64,000 bases of DNA from Dasypus novemcinctus (lineage: Eukaryota > Chordata > Mammalia > Cingulata > Dasypodidae). Of the stretch, positions 1-10,730 are shown piece by piece. The stretch covers positions 19,187,278 to 19,251,277 of the forward strand of contig NC_080689.1 in NCBI RefSeq assembly GCF_030445035.2. Reading direction: 5' to 3'. Each line of letters begins with the position of its first letter. The stretch's first letter is position 1. The notes beneath the pieces are model-generated. The model had not been told where the DNA came from. It saw only the letters and a list, made by a program, of their open reading frames with translations, and searched no databases. A program made the translations under genes and the position numbers.

Positions 1-65
1 GGAAACAAAAACAATTTCATAATATAAAATGATGAAATTGTCATACAGAAAAAACTACTTTAAAA

Positions 66-343
66 TAATGACATTTTAACAGTTTATTTTGAAGGTCATT
101 TTAAAAACAAAGTTAAAGACAATCTGAGAAAAAAATTGCACAAAGAATACACTCATTAAATAAGTGTGGTGATTAAATCAAAATAAGGGAAATATGTTCT
201 CTTCTGCAACTCTGGAGATAAGTTCTGTGGTCCTCACGGTTCTTATACTTCCAAAAAGGGGGGGAAATCATGGCAATTAAAGCTGCCTCTTAATCATGTA
301 AATCTACAGTAGCAATCAACACTTTTCTGTTCTTCCCGATAAA
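66..343 (-). other. DPY30: DPY30 3' untranslated region
   Basis: AT-rich sequence follows the stop codon with no further reading frame. Its left limit is inferred from the AATAAA at 88-83 plus about 15-25 nt to cleavage; the exact poly(A) site cannot be read from DNA. Confidence 0.7.
83..88 (-). terminator. Poly(A) signal AATAAA for DPY30
   Basis: The complement of 83-88 is a canonical AATAAA about 256 nt past the stop codon. It is followed on the minus strand by a T-rich stretch that could act as the downstream element. It is the only canonical hexamer seen in this 3'UTR. Confidence 0.65.
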
Positions 344-416
344 TCAGTTTCGATCTTCAAATTGTGCCTTGTTTTTTAAAAGGTATGATGCTAGAAATTC
401 AATGGGATTTGGTGGT
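344..416 (-). CDS. DPY30: DPY30 terminal coding exon
   Basis: The exon completes the split Arg codon and encodes the last 23 residues ([23 protein letters not shown]) followed by TGA at 346-344. [13 protein letters not shown] is the signature second helix of the DPY-30 motif. The acceptor is CCTTTACAG. Confidence 0.96.
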
Positions 417-3400
417 CTGTAAAGGAAAAGAAATCCAAAGTTTAGAAATTTATATTCTAGATGTTAATTTAAATGTATTGTTACATAAAAAAACACACAC
501 ATCTTTTTAAGTTTAACTTTCATTTTACTGTCAAAGGCATTGAAGCAAATATTATGGTAAATGAAACAGGCAAGCAAGTTGCCAATAATACTATTTAAAG
601 AAATGGAAATTTTTATATGGCTTAAACATAGTTATGAAGCCAATTCTAAGACACAAGTTTCAGATATGTACTGACAATGGGATAATGATTACCAAAGGGG
701 GAAAAAGTAACTTGAAGGTGTCCCAAAGGAGGCTTCTGGGGTGTTGTCAGTATTCCATTCCTTGGATCTGAGTATAGGTTACTTGGATATGTTTAGTTTG
801 TGAAAAAATTCATCCAGCTGGACATGTAAGATTTATGCAATTTTTGGTATCTACATTATCCTTCAGTAAAAGTACAAAAACAATATAACACAATGGTTGT
901 AGTATCACCAAGATATATAGATGGCCCACCAGGTGACATGTAATTTTTATGTTTCTTTTTAAAAAGTCATTTCTATCTTTCTTCAACTAATTTAAATATT
1001 TCTAATACTACCATAAAGTACACCTGAGAAGTGAAGCATATTAACAAAATTAAGAGGTGTTATTTCTTATTTACCATTTTTACATAAATTATTCTCACTG
1101 AAAGAGCAGTCCAAGGATAAAATATTAGGGGAAAGAGCTATTTTAAACTCTACTGTGAAGAGGCACATTGAAAATTCATTTATAATGACCTCAAAACATC
1201 ATCTTGGCACAAGGCACAGCCCTTTGAGCTGCCTACATATAGACAACATTTTTCACTTAATATGTAGGGTTAACCTGATGAATTATTTTTCCAGAACTCT
1301 TTACTACTTAAAAACTGCATTTGCTAAACAGCACTCTACTAAAAAATGTCTTCAAAATTTTTTCTTCCAGTACTTAAACTAATATTTCTATTACTAATAT
1401 ATTAATCTTTTTTATAGGAAAAAGAAAAAGACAATCAAGAAAATAACAGATGCCCATATTTTAATGATCAGCAAGTAAAGCCAAAAGTCATAAATAAATC
1501 CTATTTTATAAATGTAACAATCAAAAAACATTTATTCTTATAATTTTTATGAGTACACCTAAATTCTAAATCAATAATTCTTATTTTAAGATGAGACACA
1601 CATCCATCAACAAGTTCTTTATCAAATTATGTCATTAGAGAAAAGAATTTTTATCGAATTGTCATTTGCCCTTTAAATAACACATGTACCTAATAAATGT
1701 TGACAATCTAATTTACAAAACATTATTTGTTACTGGATTTGCTGATAAAAAAGAATTTAGTAACTTTAATCTTAAAGAAATTTACTAATTTAAATTAACT
1801 TGGTAAAAAAGTTTATAACAATGTTGTTTAGGCTATACTGTTACTGGAAATTTTTTAAGGACAAACTTATAGACAGAAATATGATATGTCCAGCACCATA
1901 AAAACAGTCATGTCCTTCAAACTGGTAAATCAACTCTTGGAAATTTATCATGAAAATATAATTATGGGGAAGCAGATGTGGCTCAAATGATAAGGCCTCT
2001 GCCTACCATATGGAAGAACCCTGGTTCGATTCCTGGGGCCTCCCGGTGAAGAAGGAGAGAAAGTGTGCCTGCGCAGCGAGCCAGTGCCTGCATTGCAAAC
2101 TGAGTGCCACGCGTGATAAGCCAAGTGCCCATATGGTGAGCCAAGTGCCTGCACAGTGAGCCAAATGCCTGTGTGAGTGCTCACATGGCAAACCAAGTGC
2201 CAACCTGGGTGCCCGTGTGGTGAGCCAGTGCCAGGCAGCAAGCCAGTGCCCACATGGTGAGCCAGTGCCCACACAAGTGAGTCACACAGCAAGATGACAA
2301 TGCAACAAAAGACAGACAAAGGAGAGAATCAAGGTGAAGTGTAGCACAGACCAGGAACTGAGGTGGCAAAATTGACAGGGAACCTCTCTCCACATCAGAG
2401 GTCCCCAGAATCAAATCCCGGTAAATCCTAGAGGAGAAAGATGAGAAGACAAGACAAAAGGAGAAATAGATACAGAAGATCACACAGTGAATGGACACAG
2501 ACAGCAAAAACAGCAGGGAGGAGAAGGCGAGGAGGAGGAGGAAGGGGAGGAGGAGGGGAAGAAAAATAAAGTGCATTTCTTGTCAAAAAAAATGTAATGA
2601 GAGGAGCAGATGTAGCTCAAGTGGTTGAATGCCTGCTTCCCATGGATGAGGTCCTGGGTTCAATCCCTGTTACCTCCTAAAAACAAAACAAACGAGAAAA
2701 TCAACTCAGAGAAGCTGGAATAGCTTAGTGGTTGAGTGCTGGCTTCCCACATGCAAGGTCCTAGAGTCAATCCCCAGCCCTAGTACCTCAAAAATAAAAA
2801 AAGGTAATTAAACAAAAGAGATACATGCAAATAGATAAAATGCCTGGAAGCCATGATAACAAAAGAAACTGTACCTAAATGTTCAATAAGGGAAAATGAC
2901 TAAGTAATTACAAAGACAATGGAAAGAGACAAAATATTTTATACCAAGTAAAAAGTCATAAAATTCTATGTGTGCCATTACTAAAAATCTTTACAAATAT
3001 GCCTATGATCTAAGACTAAAATAAAATGAAAAGGTCTGAGTTGTGAAATTATAGCTGACTTGTTTTAAAAAATCTTTAATAGCTGTAAATTGTTGTTACA
3101 GTAAAAAATAACTATACATAATTAATGGAGTTTCAAATAAAGTTTTTGCTTTTTTAATAAGCCCATGTGCAGAAATTATTATCTTACCTCTCCTTTGCAA
3201 GCACGGCAAGTCCCTGTAATAAGATAGGCACAACTGTCTGATCCAGATAGGCACGAGTTGGTAAAGACTGGAGGTCCACTTTCTGTTTTGATGACTTTTC
3301 TGCATTAATCTTCTCATTTTCTACTATCCTCTAATAAATTCAAAAAACAATGCATGAATATTCCATATTTGGTTTATTTTAAGTGCTAAACAAAACTATG

Positions 3401-6400
3401 GAAATATGACACTAATTGAGAAGACAAGTCAAGGACTAGAAAGCTGGTACTGGACTAAAAACTTCTCAAAATAATAAATTCAAGCCCATCTCTAAATTTA
3501 AAGTTCCTTCTTCTCTCCTCAGTCATCATAACATCTCATCCTTTTAAAATCTTCAGATCCTATTCTTTCTCCCTTTGCTTCTTTTTATAAGTAAATACCT
3601 GCCCTTTTTTCCCTTGAGAATTCCTTCTTTCATTATGTCCCAAACAAAATGGGCACGCCATTAAGCAGCTCTGAATCAAACTTTGTAAGAAAGCTAGTCC
3701 TGTTTCATTTCTTTCATTACAGATAACATCAAGGATAAAGTCTCAGTTTGGTGCTAAAATAGCTTTAACACCTTTGTAACACTTGTTCTCAACAGAAAGA
3801 GCAGGATTCCTGCTCAGAGCCTTCCTGGCAATAGAACCTAAAAAAAAAAGTACCATTGTTTTGTATTGAGTTATTATTTTTGTGGTTACTTTCTATTTAT
3901 CACAATGACAATGGCTTTCCATCTACATTTCTTTTCTAAAACAAATGCATTCATAATTTTATAAAATGAATGGATATAAGGAAAAAATATTAAATAAATA
4001 ATATTAGGCAATAATCTTAGAAAGATCATTAATGTGATATTTGAATGAATGAATTTTAGGAAATTATTTATACTCTCTTTTCTTAACCATCCCCAAATTT
4101 GGGGATGAGATTCATCCAGAGCATCAAAAACAACATTAATGAAAAATTTTGCCTTCTTTCAAAATCTACCACTTTAGAAATTTAGAAAGAATTGGCTAAA
4201 TAAAAGACAGTACTCATAAGAACACTTTCATTCAATTGAACATTTGCTTCAATCATACTCATGCTGGATATAAAAGTCAACAAAGAAAAAAAATTTTTCC
4301 AAGATCAGTTTTATTTTGTAAAAAGTGAGTAAAATTGTAATCACATACATAAAACATATATACTGTAGATTCCAAAACCATTTCCCAAAACTATGTCAAG
4401 TAGCTTTTCTAGTTATAGCCATGATTTTTCAATCTAATTTTGGAAATTAATTAGGAAAGAATTTTTCTTTAAAATCTACTTACTTAATCTACAAAGCTAT
4501 TTAATTTGCCCAGGATTGAGAAATGTGTTATTCATCAGTAATTTCAACAGGTAATACCCACAGTATACTCATTTTTAAAATTTCTAATTGAGACCTTGAA
4601 TCCACCTTTCTATTGCAGAAAAGACTATGCAATTTGATATTTCTGAAGGCTGTCATATCCTTTGAATATCTTCATCCCCTAGCTCTCTAGATCAACATCC
4701 ATTGTGTTCAAAACTTCATCTTGATCACAATAAAGAAAAGGAGGCAAACTTCAAAATCCCAGATTGTATGTCCTAAAAACAGTCCTAATTTCCTGTTATA
4801 TTTGTCTACAACAAAACTTAGTCAGTTGAAATACCTCCAGTATGAAAGAGAATACCTAAGCAACTCCAACAGATCCTACAATGTTTATAATAAACTGCTT
4901 AACCAAATGCTGATTTATTTTATTCAAACATTTACTGAATACTTACTACATGCTAATTGTTATGCTTAATTTTAGTTGTCAAAATCCAAAATTAATCTAA
5001 AAAGAAAAATCCAAACTACTGCAAACAAAAAGGATGGGCAGGTTAACAGACAGTATAAAACAGAGATCACAAAAAAGGGAAAAAGTGAGTCCTACAAATG
5101 TCCCAACTTACTGCATCCTACCTACAGATTTGGTACAATGCAGAACAGGAAGAGGAAACCCAGTGAGCCCAACAGTATTCCTGAGTTGAAGAGACAGACG
5201 TGGGAACTCAGAGAGACCAAGACAACAAAAATCATTGGGTAAAAGTACAAAGAGGAGAGAGCTGCATGGAGAGAAGGAAGTTGCATAGAGAGAGCCAAGA
5301 GAACTGCCTTTCAGTCTTCAGCTAAACAGTTATTAGTGCATGAGTGTGAGGTAATAACCAAGACTAGGGAAAGAACTACCTGAAAGGATCAGGCAGAACA
5401 AACAATCCCTGGGATTCACGAATAGTTTGTGTCCCTATCGCTAAGATCGGAAAACCCCGCAATACATGGAGCATCAGGCAGAATACTCAGAAAGAGGAAA
5501 TTAGGTCTAAACTAAAGGCTTCTCTGGTCTTACCTAACAAATTTTAAAAGCAAGTCTCAAAAGGATCAAACTGTTTCCAAGTAAGATAAGTGTGTCCCAA
5601 AACAAGGCTCAAGAATGTTTGATGTAATACAAAAATATCCAGCACCCAAAAAGGTAAATATTCACAATGCCTGGCATCCAATAAAAAAACACCAGGCAGG
5701 CAAAGAAGCAGGAAAACACTACTCCTAATAAGGAAAAAATTCAATCCATTGAAAGAGAACCAGAAATTATAAAGATAGCTAGACAAAGCCATTAAAAAAT
5801 TGTTTATGACTATATCCCATATGTTCAAAGAGATAAAAGCATAAATAAATCTAACAAAATTTATGAGAATAGCTGAAGAAATAATAACTGGAAACTTTTC
5901 CAAATTTAATGAAAACTCTCAATCCATAGATCCAAGCTCAATGAATCTCAGGCACAAAAAAAAACATAAAGAAAACTATACCAAGACACAACATTGAAAC
6001 CGATGATAAAAAGAAAATCTTCAGGGCAGCGGACTTGGCCCAATGGATAGGACGTCCGTCGACTACATGGGAGGTCCTTGGTTCAAACCCAGGGCCTCCT
6101 TGACCCGTGTGGAGCTGGCCCATGCGCAGTGCTGATGCGCGCAAGGAGTGCCGTGCCACGGAGGGGTGTCCCCCACGTAGGGGAGCCCCACACGCAAGGA
6201 GTGCGCCCCGTAAGGAGAGCTGCCCAGCGCGAAAGAAAGTACAGCCTGCCCAAGAATGGCACCGCACACACGGAGAGCTGACACAACAAGATGACGCAAC
6301 AAAAAGAAACACAGATTCACAGTGCCGCTGATAAGGATAGAAATGGTCACAGAAAAACACACAGCATGGACAGAGAGCAGACAACTTGGGGGGCAGGGGT

Positions 6401-9400
6401 GGGAAGAGAAATAAATAAAGCTTTGAAAAAAAAAAGGAAAATCTTCAAAGCAGCAAGAGAAAAGTCTTATATATAAGGAGCAAGGATAAGAACAAAGGCA
6501 GTCAGAAGACAGTGGAGCAATATGGAGCAATATCCACACCCAGCAAAATTATCTTTCAAAAATGAAGCCAAATAATTCCTTTTTCAGACATTCAAATGCT
6601 GAAAGTATCCATCAGCAGCAGACCTGTACTACAAGAAATCTTAAAGGAAGAGTTTATGCCAGAAGGAAAATGATACCATATGGAAATCTGGATTTATACA
6701 AAAGGATATAGTCACAAAAATGGCAAATATGGATTTTAGAATCCTTTTTCTTACTGTTTAAATCTCTCTTAAAAATAACTGTTTAAAGCAAAAATTAAAA
6801 CCATGAATTGTGGGATTTACAACACATAGAAGTAAAATAAATGAAAATATATGGAAAATAATGTTGTATAGTTCTTAAACTATACATGAAAAGTTATGAC
6901 ACTAATTAAAGGTAAATTGTGATAAGTTAAAATGATTACTATAAGCCCTAAAGCAACCACCCAAAACAAAACTTAAAGACGTAAATTAAAAATAAAAGAC
7001 TTAATTAAATAAAATACTTGACTTAAAAATAACAATGAAGGTACTAACACAGGATTAACTTTGTGTTTTGCCAAGTAAAGACTTAAAAACAAAAAAATGA
7101 AAAATACCCCGTGTGCAGCTGACCCATGCGCAGTGCTGATGCGCACAAGGAGTACCCTGCCACGCAGGGGTGTCCCTGCGTAGGGGAGCCCCACACGCAA
7201 GGAATGTACCCTGTAAGGAGAGCCGCCCAGTGCCAAAGAAAGTGCAGCCTGCCTAAGAATGGCACCGCCCACACGGAGAAATGACACAAGATGATGCAGC
7301 AAAAAGAAACACAGATTCCCGTGCCGCTGACAACAACATAAGTGGACAAAGAAGACACAGCAAATAGACACAGAGAACAGACTACCAGGGTGGGGGGGAA
7401 GGGGAGAGAAACAAATAAATAAATAACTCTTTAAAAAAGAAAAAAGAAAAATATAATTGCTATTTTACTCTCCCAATTCATAAAAGAAAGAACATTTTAA
7501 AATTACAATAAGTTAATGCTAAAGTTGTAGAGTTTCTATTTGGGAAAAGTTGTGGTAATGGATGGTGTGATGGTAGTAAAACATTGTGATCATAATTAGC
7601 AACAATGACATATTTAAATGTGGTTAAAAGGGGAAATTTTAAGTGGCATGCTACTAGAATAAATATTTTAAAAATCCATTGGCCTGTACAACACAAACGG
7701 TGAACCCTGAAGTAAACTATGGACTATAGTTAACAGTGCAATTATAAAAATTATTTCACCAGCTGTAGGAAATATACCATACTAAAGCAAGATCTTAATA
7801 AAAGGTGATTTATGGGAACTCTATTTTATGCATGATTTTTCTGTAAACCTACAATTCACTTTTAAAAAATTATAAAAGCAGGAAGGCAAATTTCAAAACA
7901 AACAAAAAAAGATGTTTGTTTAGCATTATCAAAATCTCACTCCACTATCTCACTTTTTCTCACTTTACCATGGACCAGTAGAAATTGGTCTGACGGTATG
8001 GGCAATAGTATTTGGGTATCACCGCTCTGTATTCATATGCAAGCACCATCAAGAAGATTGTGCTGATGCCTCGAAAGAAGTCTCTTAAATGACTAGAACA
8101 AAAAGTGGTATATATTCATCTGATTCAGCATAGGAGTTCAATTTAAAATCTACTATGAAAAGAGAGATTATCTTCTGATTATATCAAACCAATAAATATT
8201 CCTAGCAATTTTATAGGCACAGATTTTCTGCAATGCTAGATGAACTCTGAGTTGGTCAAGATCAGCAACACAACTTAATCCCATTTACTTTCTGGTATCT
8301 TGGACAAGTTTCTCAATCTCTCTGAGCATTTAGAGCTGAAGATACATGCAAATTACATAGAACTGTGCCTAGCACATAGTATAAGAGCTGAAGGAATGTT
8401 AACAGTTGTTACTATTATTACTTTGTTTGGAAGCTTATCAAACTTAATCAACTTTAATGTCTTTTTTTTTTTAAATAAAACATGCACAGCCTATACTCCA
8501 GGAAGCCTCTATTTTCCTAACTAATCCCACCAAGCTCTGGCTAATTCATTTGTTCCAGCATTCATTCATCCATTTACAAAGTACTTTTTCTTTTTAGACC
8601 TCTTAGAACTTATATGAAAAAGGTCTATAAAGAGTGTTCCCTAGCTTTGCAGCAGTGGCAATACCATAGCCCACGAGGTTTATCTGAAGTGCAATTATTG
8701 TTAGTTGAAAACTTTAAAAGGGAATGTTTTTCATGTACAATATCTGTTTTAATAGAGATGAGGACTTGGGTGGATTTCTTGGTCAAGCTAAAGTTCAGAA
8801 CTCATTAGCTTTAGGTCTACAGTTCAAAAACTTGTGTCAGTGTCCCTTTTTTATAACAGAGAGTGACAGAAATTTACATTACTGGCAACTTCAGTGAGAT
8901 TATTCTTTTATGGACTGTTTTATTTAAACATTTGTTTTTCTGTAATGAAAAATAAAATAAAGAGTAACTAAGGGGAAGCCGATATGGCTCAAGCAATTGG
9001 GCTTCCGTCTACCATATAGGAGGTCCAGGGTTCAGTGCCCAGGGCCTCCTGGTGAAGGCAACCTGTCCCATGTGGTGAGCTGGCCCACACAGAGTGCTGG
9101 CCCACGCGGAGTCCTGGCCTGCACGGAGTATTGCCCCACGCAGGAGTGCCCCACACAGGAGTGCTGGCCCACACAGAGAGCTGGCGCAGCAAGATGAAGC
9201 AACAAAAAGAGACACCGGAGAGATAATAAGAGAGGTAGCAGTTCAGGGAGCTGAGGTGGCATAAGAGAATGGCCACCTCTCTTCCATTCTGGAAGGTCCC
9301 AGAATCGGTTCCCAGAGCTGCCTAATGAGAATACAAGCAGACACAGGAAAACACACAGCTAATGGACACAGAGAGAAGACGATGGAGGAAGGGGGGGGGG

Positions 9401-10119
9401 GAATAAATAAATAAATTTTTAAAAAATAACTAAGAAAAAAAAGCATACCCTCTTCATATGTACTTTCTCCATTCAGACTGACCAGGTAAGGCAAATACAG
9501 TGTCTACTATATATGCTATCACTTCCAATGACACATACTATTGAATTATATGAAGAAATAAAACACTTATTAAATGTTGACTCCTCCAGCACACTCTCTG
9601 CTACAAAGACCAAAGGCTGCATTTCTTCATTTCAAGATGTGCAATTTTTGCAGCGATATCCAACAGATGCATTAATAGCCACATAGAAAAACAATTCCTT
9701 TAGTAATATATTTCTTAGTATCACTTTCAAAAGTTCAATCTCTTGGCTCAAAACTAACTGGCATGTCTGTATACCATGAAGAATTAGTAACGCTAGTAAA
9801 ACACCACACACAATTTAGCACTATTCACATCATTATGGTAAAGTTTTTCTTTGTGCAAAGCAAGCCTAGTAAATACGGATCCCAAGTTTCTCCAGCTCTG
9901 AAGAGACGCACAAATTCGGCATAGCAACTGGACGAGTTACCTCGACGTTGTCTGTGAGACCGTACTCAGAGTGGGGATTTTCGGCAACCTGGAAAACAAA
10001 CCACGGGTCATAGAGACATCAGCCCCCTTTCTCGTTGCATCCCTGTGCACCGCCACCACCCTGAATCTAGAGCCTCCCGGTACCTGCGTCTGTCCCTCCA
10101 GCATCTGCTCTGGCTCCAT
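344..10119 (-). CDS. DPY30: DPY30, complete four-exon coding region
   Basis: Coding segments 10119-10084, 9988-9941, 3330-3188 and 416-344 join to 300 nt, that is 99 codons plus TGA, the length I know for the human protein. All donors are GT and all acceptors AG on the minus strand. The product is the small core subunit (the D of WRAD) of the SET1/MLL COMPASS histone H3K4 methyltransferases. It is a nuclear protein that dimerises through a C-terminal helical DPY-30 motif and binds an ASH2L helix. Here that motif is encoded by exons 3 and 4 (about residues 45-99). As far as I remember the human sequence, the translated protein is identical to it. The N-terminal tail is acidic and probably disordered. 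Introns are 95, 6610 and 2771 bp. No frameshift or in-frame stop was seen, so the gene looks functional. Confidence 0.97.
424..1965. other. DPY30 intron 3, no recognised element
   Basis: AT-rich intronic DNA. The small ORF at 1155-1382 lacks any recognisable family or codon bias. I see no repeat boundary, RNA gene or conserved exon. Confidence 0.5.
1966..2570 (+). repeat. DAS-type SINE with internally expanded body
   Basis: It begins with the tRNA-like head GGGGAAGCAGATGTGGCTCAA. Between about 2070 and 2285 the body is a run of imperfect units based on 'gtgagccagtgcc' in place of the usual single-copy body. A second head-like segment follows at 2360-2430, then the 'gacacagacagcaaaaacagcagg' end and an A-rich tail. 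It is the longest un-nested copy in the window. Confidence 0.75.
2600..2695 (+). repeat. Short tRNA-head SINE (DAS-related)
   Basis: Only the tRNA-derived head is present (GAGGAGCAGATGTAGCTCAA, then 'gggttcaatccctg', the B-box-like segment), followed directly by an A-rich tail. It looks like an older, simpler subfamily. Confidence 0.65.
2708..2803 (+). repeat. Short tRNA-head SINE (DAS-related)
   Basis: A second head-only copy directly after the previous one: 'gaagctggaatagcttagtgg', a B-box-like 'agagtcaatccc' and an A-rich tail. Confidence 0.65.
3188..3330 (-). CDS. DPY30: DPY30 coding exon 3
   Basis: The 143-nt exon runs from RIVENEK to LAKE and ends with AG, the first two bases of a split Arg codon. 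The acceptor is TTATTAG and the donor GAG|GTAAGAT. It carries the linker and first helix of the DPY-30 dimerisation motif, including the Leu/Val/Ile-rich segment [15 protein letters not shown] that forms the hydrophobic core of the four-helix bundle in the known structure. Confidence 0.96.
3331..4970. other. DPY30 intron 2 (3' part), no recognised element
   Basis: AT-rich unique-looking DNA. The ORF at 4721-4969 has no recognisable similarity or domain. Nothing else could be supported. Confidence 0.5.
4975..6870 (+). repeat. L1/HAL1-like LINE fragment, interrupted by a SINE
   Basis: The A-rich sense strand carries phrases typical of degraded L1/HAL1 elements (for example 'cagcagacctgtactacaagaaat' near 6618 and 'gaaggaaaatgatacca' near 6663). 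Short broken frames at 4976-5242 are part of it. A DAS SINE at 6024-6435 splits it; the LINE resumes after the duplicated target GAAAATCTTCA. The subfamily call is from memory. Confidence 0.6.
6024..6435 (+). repeat. DAS SINE, full length
   Basis: The head reads 'ggcagcggacttggcccaatgg'. The full body, the 'agacaacttggggg' segment and an A-rich tail are present. It is flanked by the target duplication GAAAATCTTCA. Open frames on either strand here are SINE translations, not genes. Confidence 0.88.
7107..7440 (+). repeat. DAS SINE, 5'-truncated
   Basis: It lacks the tRNA-like head and starts in the body ('ccccgtgtgcagctgaccc'). It ends in (AAATAAAT)n plus CTTTAAAAAA. A-rich flanks make the target duplication uncertain. 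Confidence 0.82.
7448..7905 (+). repeat. L1 3'-end fragment
   Basis: Sequence of the type '...gtaaactatggactatagttaacagtgcaattataaaaatt...ctgtaaacctacaattcac' is characteristic of eutherian L1 3'UTRs. It probably belongs to the LINE upstream, separated from it by the truncated SINE. Confidence 0.65.
8283..8440 (+). repeat. MIR SINE fragment
   Basis: It follows the MIR pattern of 'cttggacaagtttctcaatctctctgagc' through 'actgtgcctagcacatagta' to 'gttactattattac', diverged as expected for this ancient family. Confidence 0.75.
8643..8715 (+). pseudogene. Truncated U4 snRNA pseudogene
   Basis: About 73 nt closely follow the 5' half of U4 spliceosomal RNA: AGCTTTGCAGCAGTGGCAAT, the 'atagcc..cgaggtttatc' stem region and '..gcaattattgttagttgaaaac'. 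Several substitutions lie in conserved stems. Similarity stops at the 'aactttt' stretch, so the 3' stem-loop and Sm site are absent. No upstream PSE was seen, so this should be a retropseudogene. It lies in DPY30 intron 2, on the opposite strand to the gene. Confidence 0.85.
8972..9425 (+). repeat. DAS SINE
   Basis: The head is 'ggggaagccgatatggctcaag'. The body has a short expansion ('gtgctggcccacacgg' type units, 9075-9170) and a second head-like piece near 9245-9310. It is flanked by TAACTAAG on both sides. Confidence 0.85.
9426..9940. other. DPY30 intron 2 (5' part), no recognised element
   Basis: Nothing recognised until the donor of exon 2 at 9940. Confidence 0.5.
9941..9988 (-). CDS. 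DPY30: DPY30 coding exon 2
   Basis: Forty-eight nucleotides encode 16 residues ([16 protein letters not shown]) in phase 0 at both ends. The acceptor reads TTTGTTTTCCAG and the donor GAG|GTAACT. The intron before it (9989-10083) is only 95 bp, close to the practical minimum for mammalian spliceosomal introns. Confidence 0.95.
10084..10119 (-). CDS. DPY30: DPY30 coding exon 1 (start codon)
   Basis: It encodes the first 12 residues ([12 protein letters not shown]), starting at the ATG complementary to 10117-10119. The exon ends CAG and is followed by the donor GTACCG. Just upstream of the ATG, at about 10156 on the minus strand, a pyrimidine-rich stretch ending in AAG could be an acceptor. The 5'UTR may therefore contain a further noncoding exon upstream, but the sequence alone does not settle this. 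Confidence 0.93.
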
Positions 10120-10487
10120 GGCAGACCCAGCAAGCCACAGTCCCCGGATATCAGTCTTGGAAAAGAATAAGAACCTTGAGTTACCCGGGAGATTTCAACA
10201 CGAAGACACCAGGATGGAGTCCGACCCAGCCTCGACCCCGCCCCTCACCCCAACCTGGGCGCGGGAGCACCCGGAGCAGTAAAAGAGCAGGGTGGGATAG
10301 CCTAGGACTGGGTGCCCGAATCAAGTCACGAAGGTCCGCGGTACTCCCAAGTGCCTAGGATAAGTAGGCAAAGAGTAATAGAGAGCTCATTACCAGCGCA
10401 CAGGCCGTTGGTTCTCAAGAGAACTGCACCGCACCAACTCCCAGCGTTAACCGCTTTGGCCGTAAGTGACGGATGTCGCACGACTGT

Positions 10488-10499
10488 TGCGCCTGCGCA
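10488..10499. promoter_or_regulatory. NRF1-like site TGCGCCTGCGCA
   Basis: The sequence fits the NRF1 consensus (two GCGC half sites around a central pair) with one common variant base. It lies about 370 bp upstream of the DPY30 ATG inside the CpG-rich promoter. NRF1 sites are frequent in promoters of basal cellular genes. Binding here is inferred. Confidence 0.55.
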
Positions 10500-10516
10500 G
10501 AGCTCCCCGGCTGACC

Positions 10517-10527
10517 TGGGGCGGGGA
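10517..10527. promoter_or_regulatory. GC box (Sp1/KLF type)
   Basis: TGGGGCGGGGA is a near-consensus Sp1 site about 400 bp upstream of the DPY30 start codon, next to the NRF1-like site. Confidence 0.45.
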
Positions 10528-10730
10528 GGGACCCTGGCAGACCTTGAATCTGGGCGGCCTTCTGCAGTTTGCGGCGTGTCCGGTCTAAGGCCTGGCGGCT
10601 GAGCGTGCCAGGGCGGATCTGTCCTCAAACTGCATATCCAGGACAAGTGCAACCCCAGCTGCAAACCTCGTGACCAGCCCAGTTGGCAGGGGTTCGGCCC
10701 GGCCAACGCTTAGAGCTGCTTAAAAGCTTC

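Larger units (their letters stand above)
9900..10730 (-). promoter_or_regulatory. DPY30: CpG-rich promoter region of DPY30
   Basis: CpG density rises sharply over this stretch compared with the AT-rich flanks, covering coding exons 1-2 and about 600 bp upstream. It holds a GC box (10517-10527) and an NRF1-like palindrome (10488-10499). No TATA box was found, as expected for a housekeeping chromatin gene. The transcription start cannot be placed exactly. A possible noncoding first exon could end at the minus-strand donor G|GTAATG (10393-10388). Confidence 0.7.

Noticed and set aside
2070-2285. CRISPR-like array of short repeats
   Set aside because: Units are imperfect, adjoin without unique spacers and lie inside a SINE in a mammalian genome.
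6027-6100. tRNA gene at the SINE head
   Set aside because: A- and B-box-like segments exist, but the cloverleaf is not closed and the sequence is repeated as a SINE head throughout the window.
10455-10475. Plus-strand splice donor (GCC|GTAAGTGACG) suggesting a divergent transcript from the DPY30 promoter
   Set aside because: Only a consensus-like donor is visible, with no matching exon or acceptor. This is too weak without RNA data.
10312-10706. Frames on both strands upstream of DPY30
   Set aside because: CpG-island chance frames; there is no recognisable protein and the two strands overlap.
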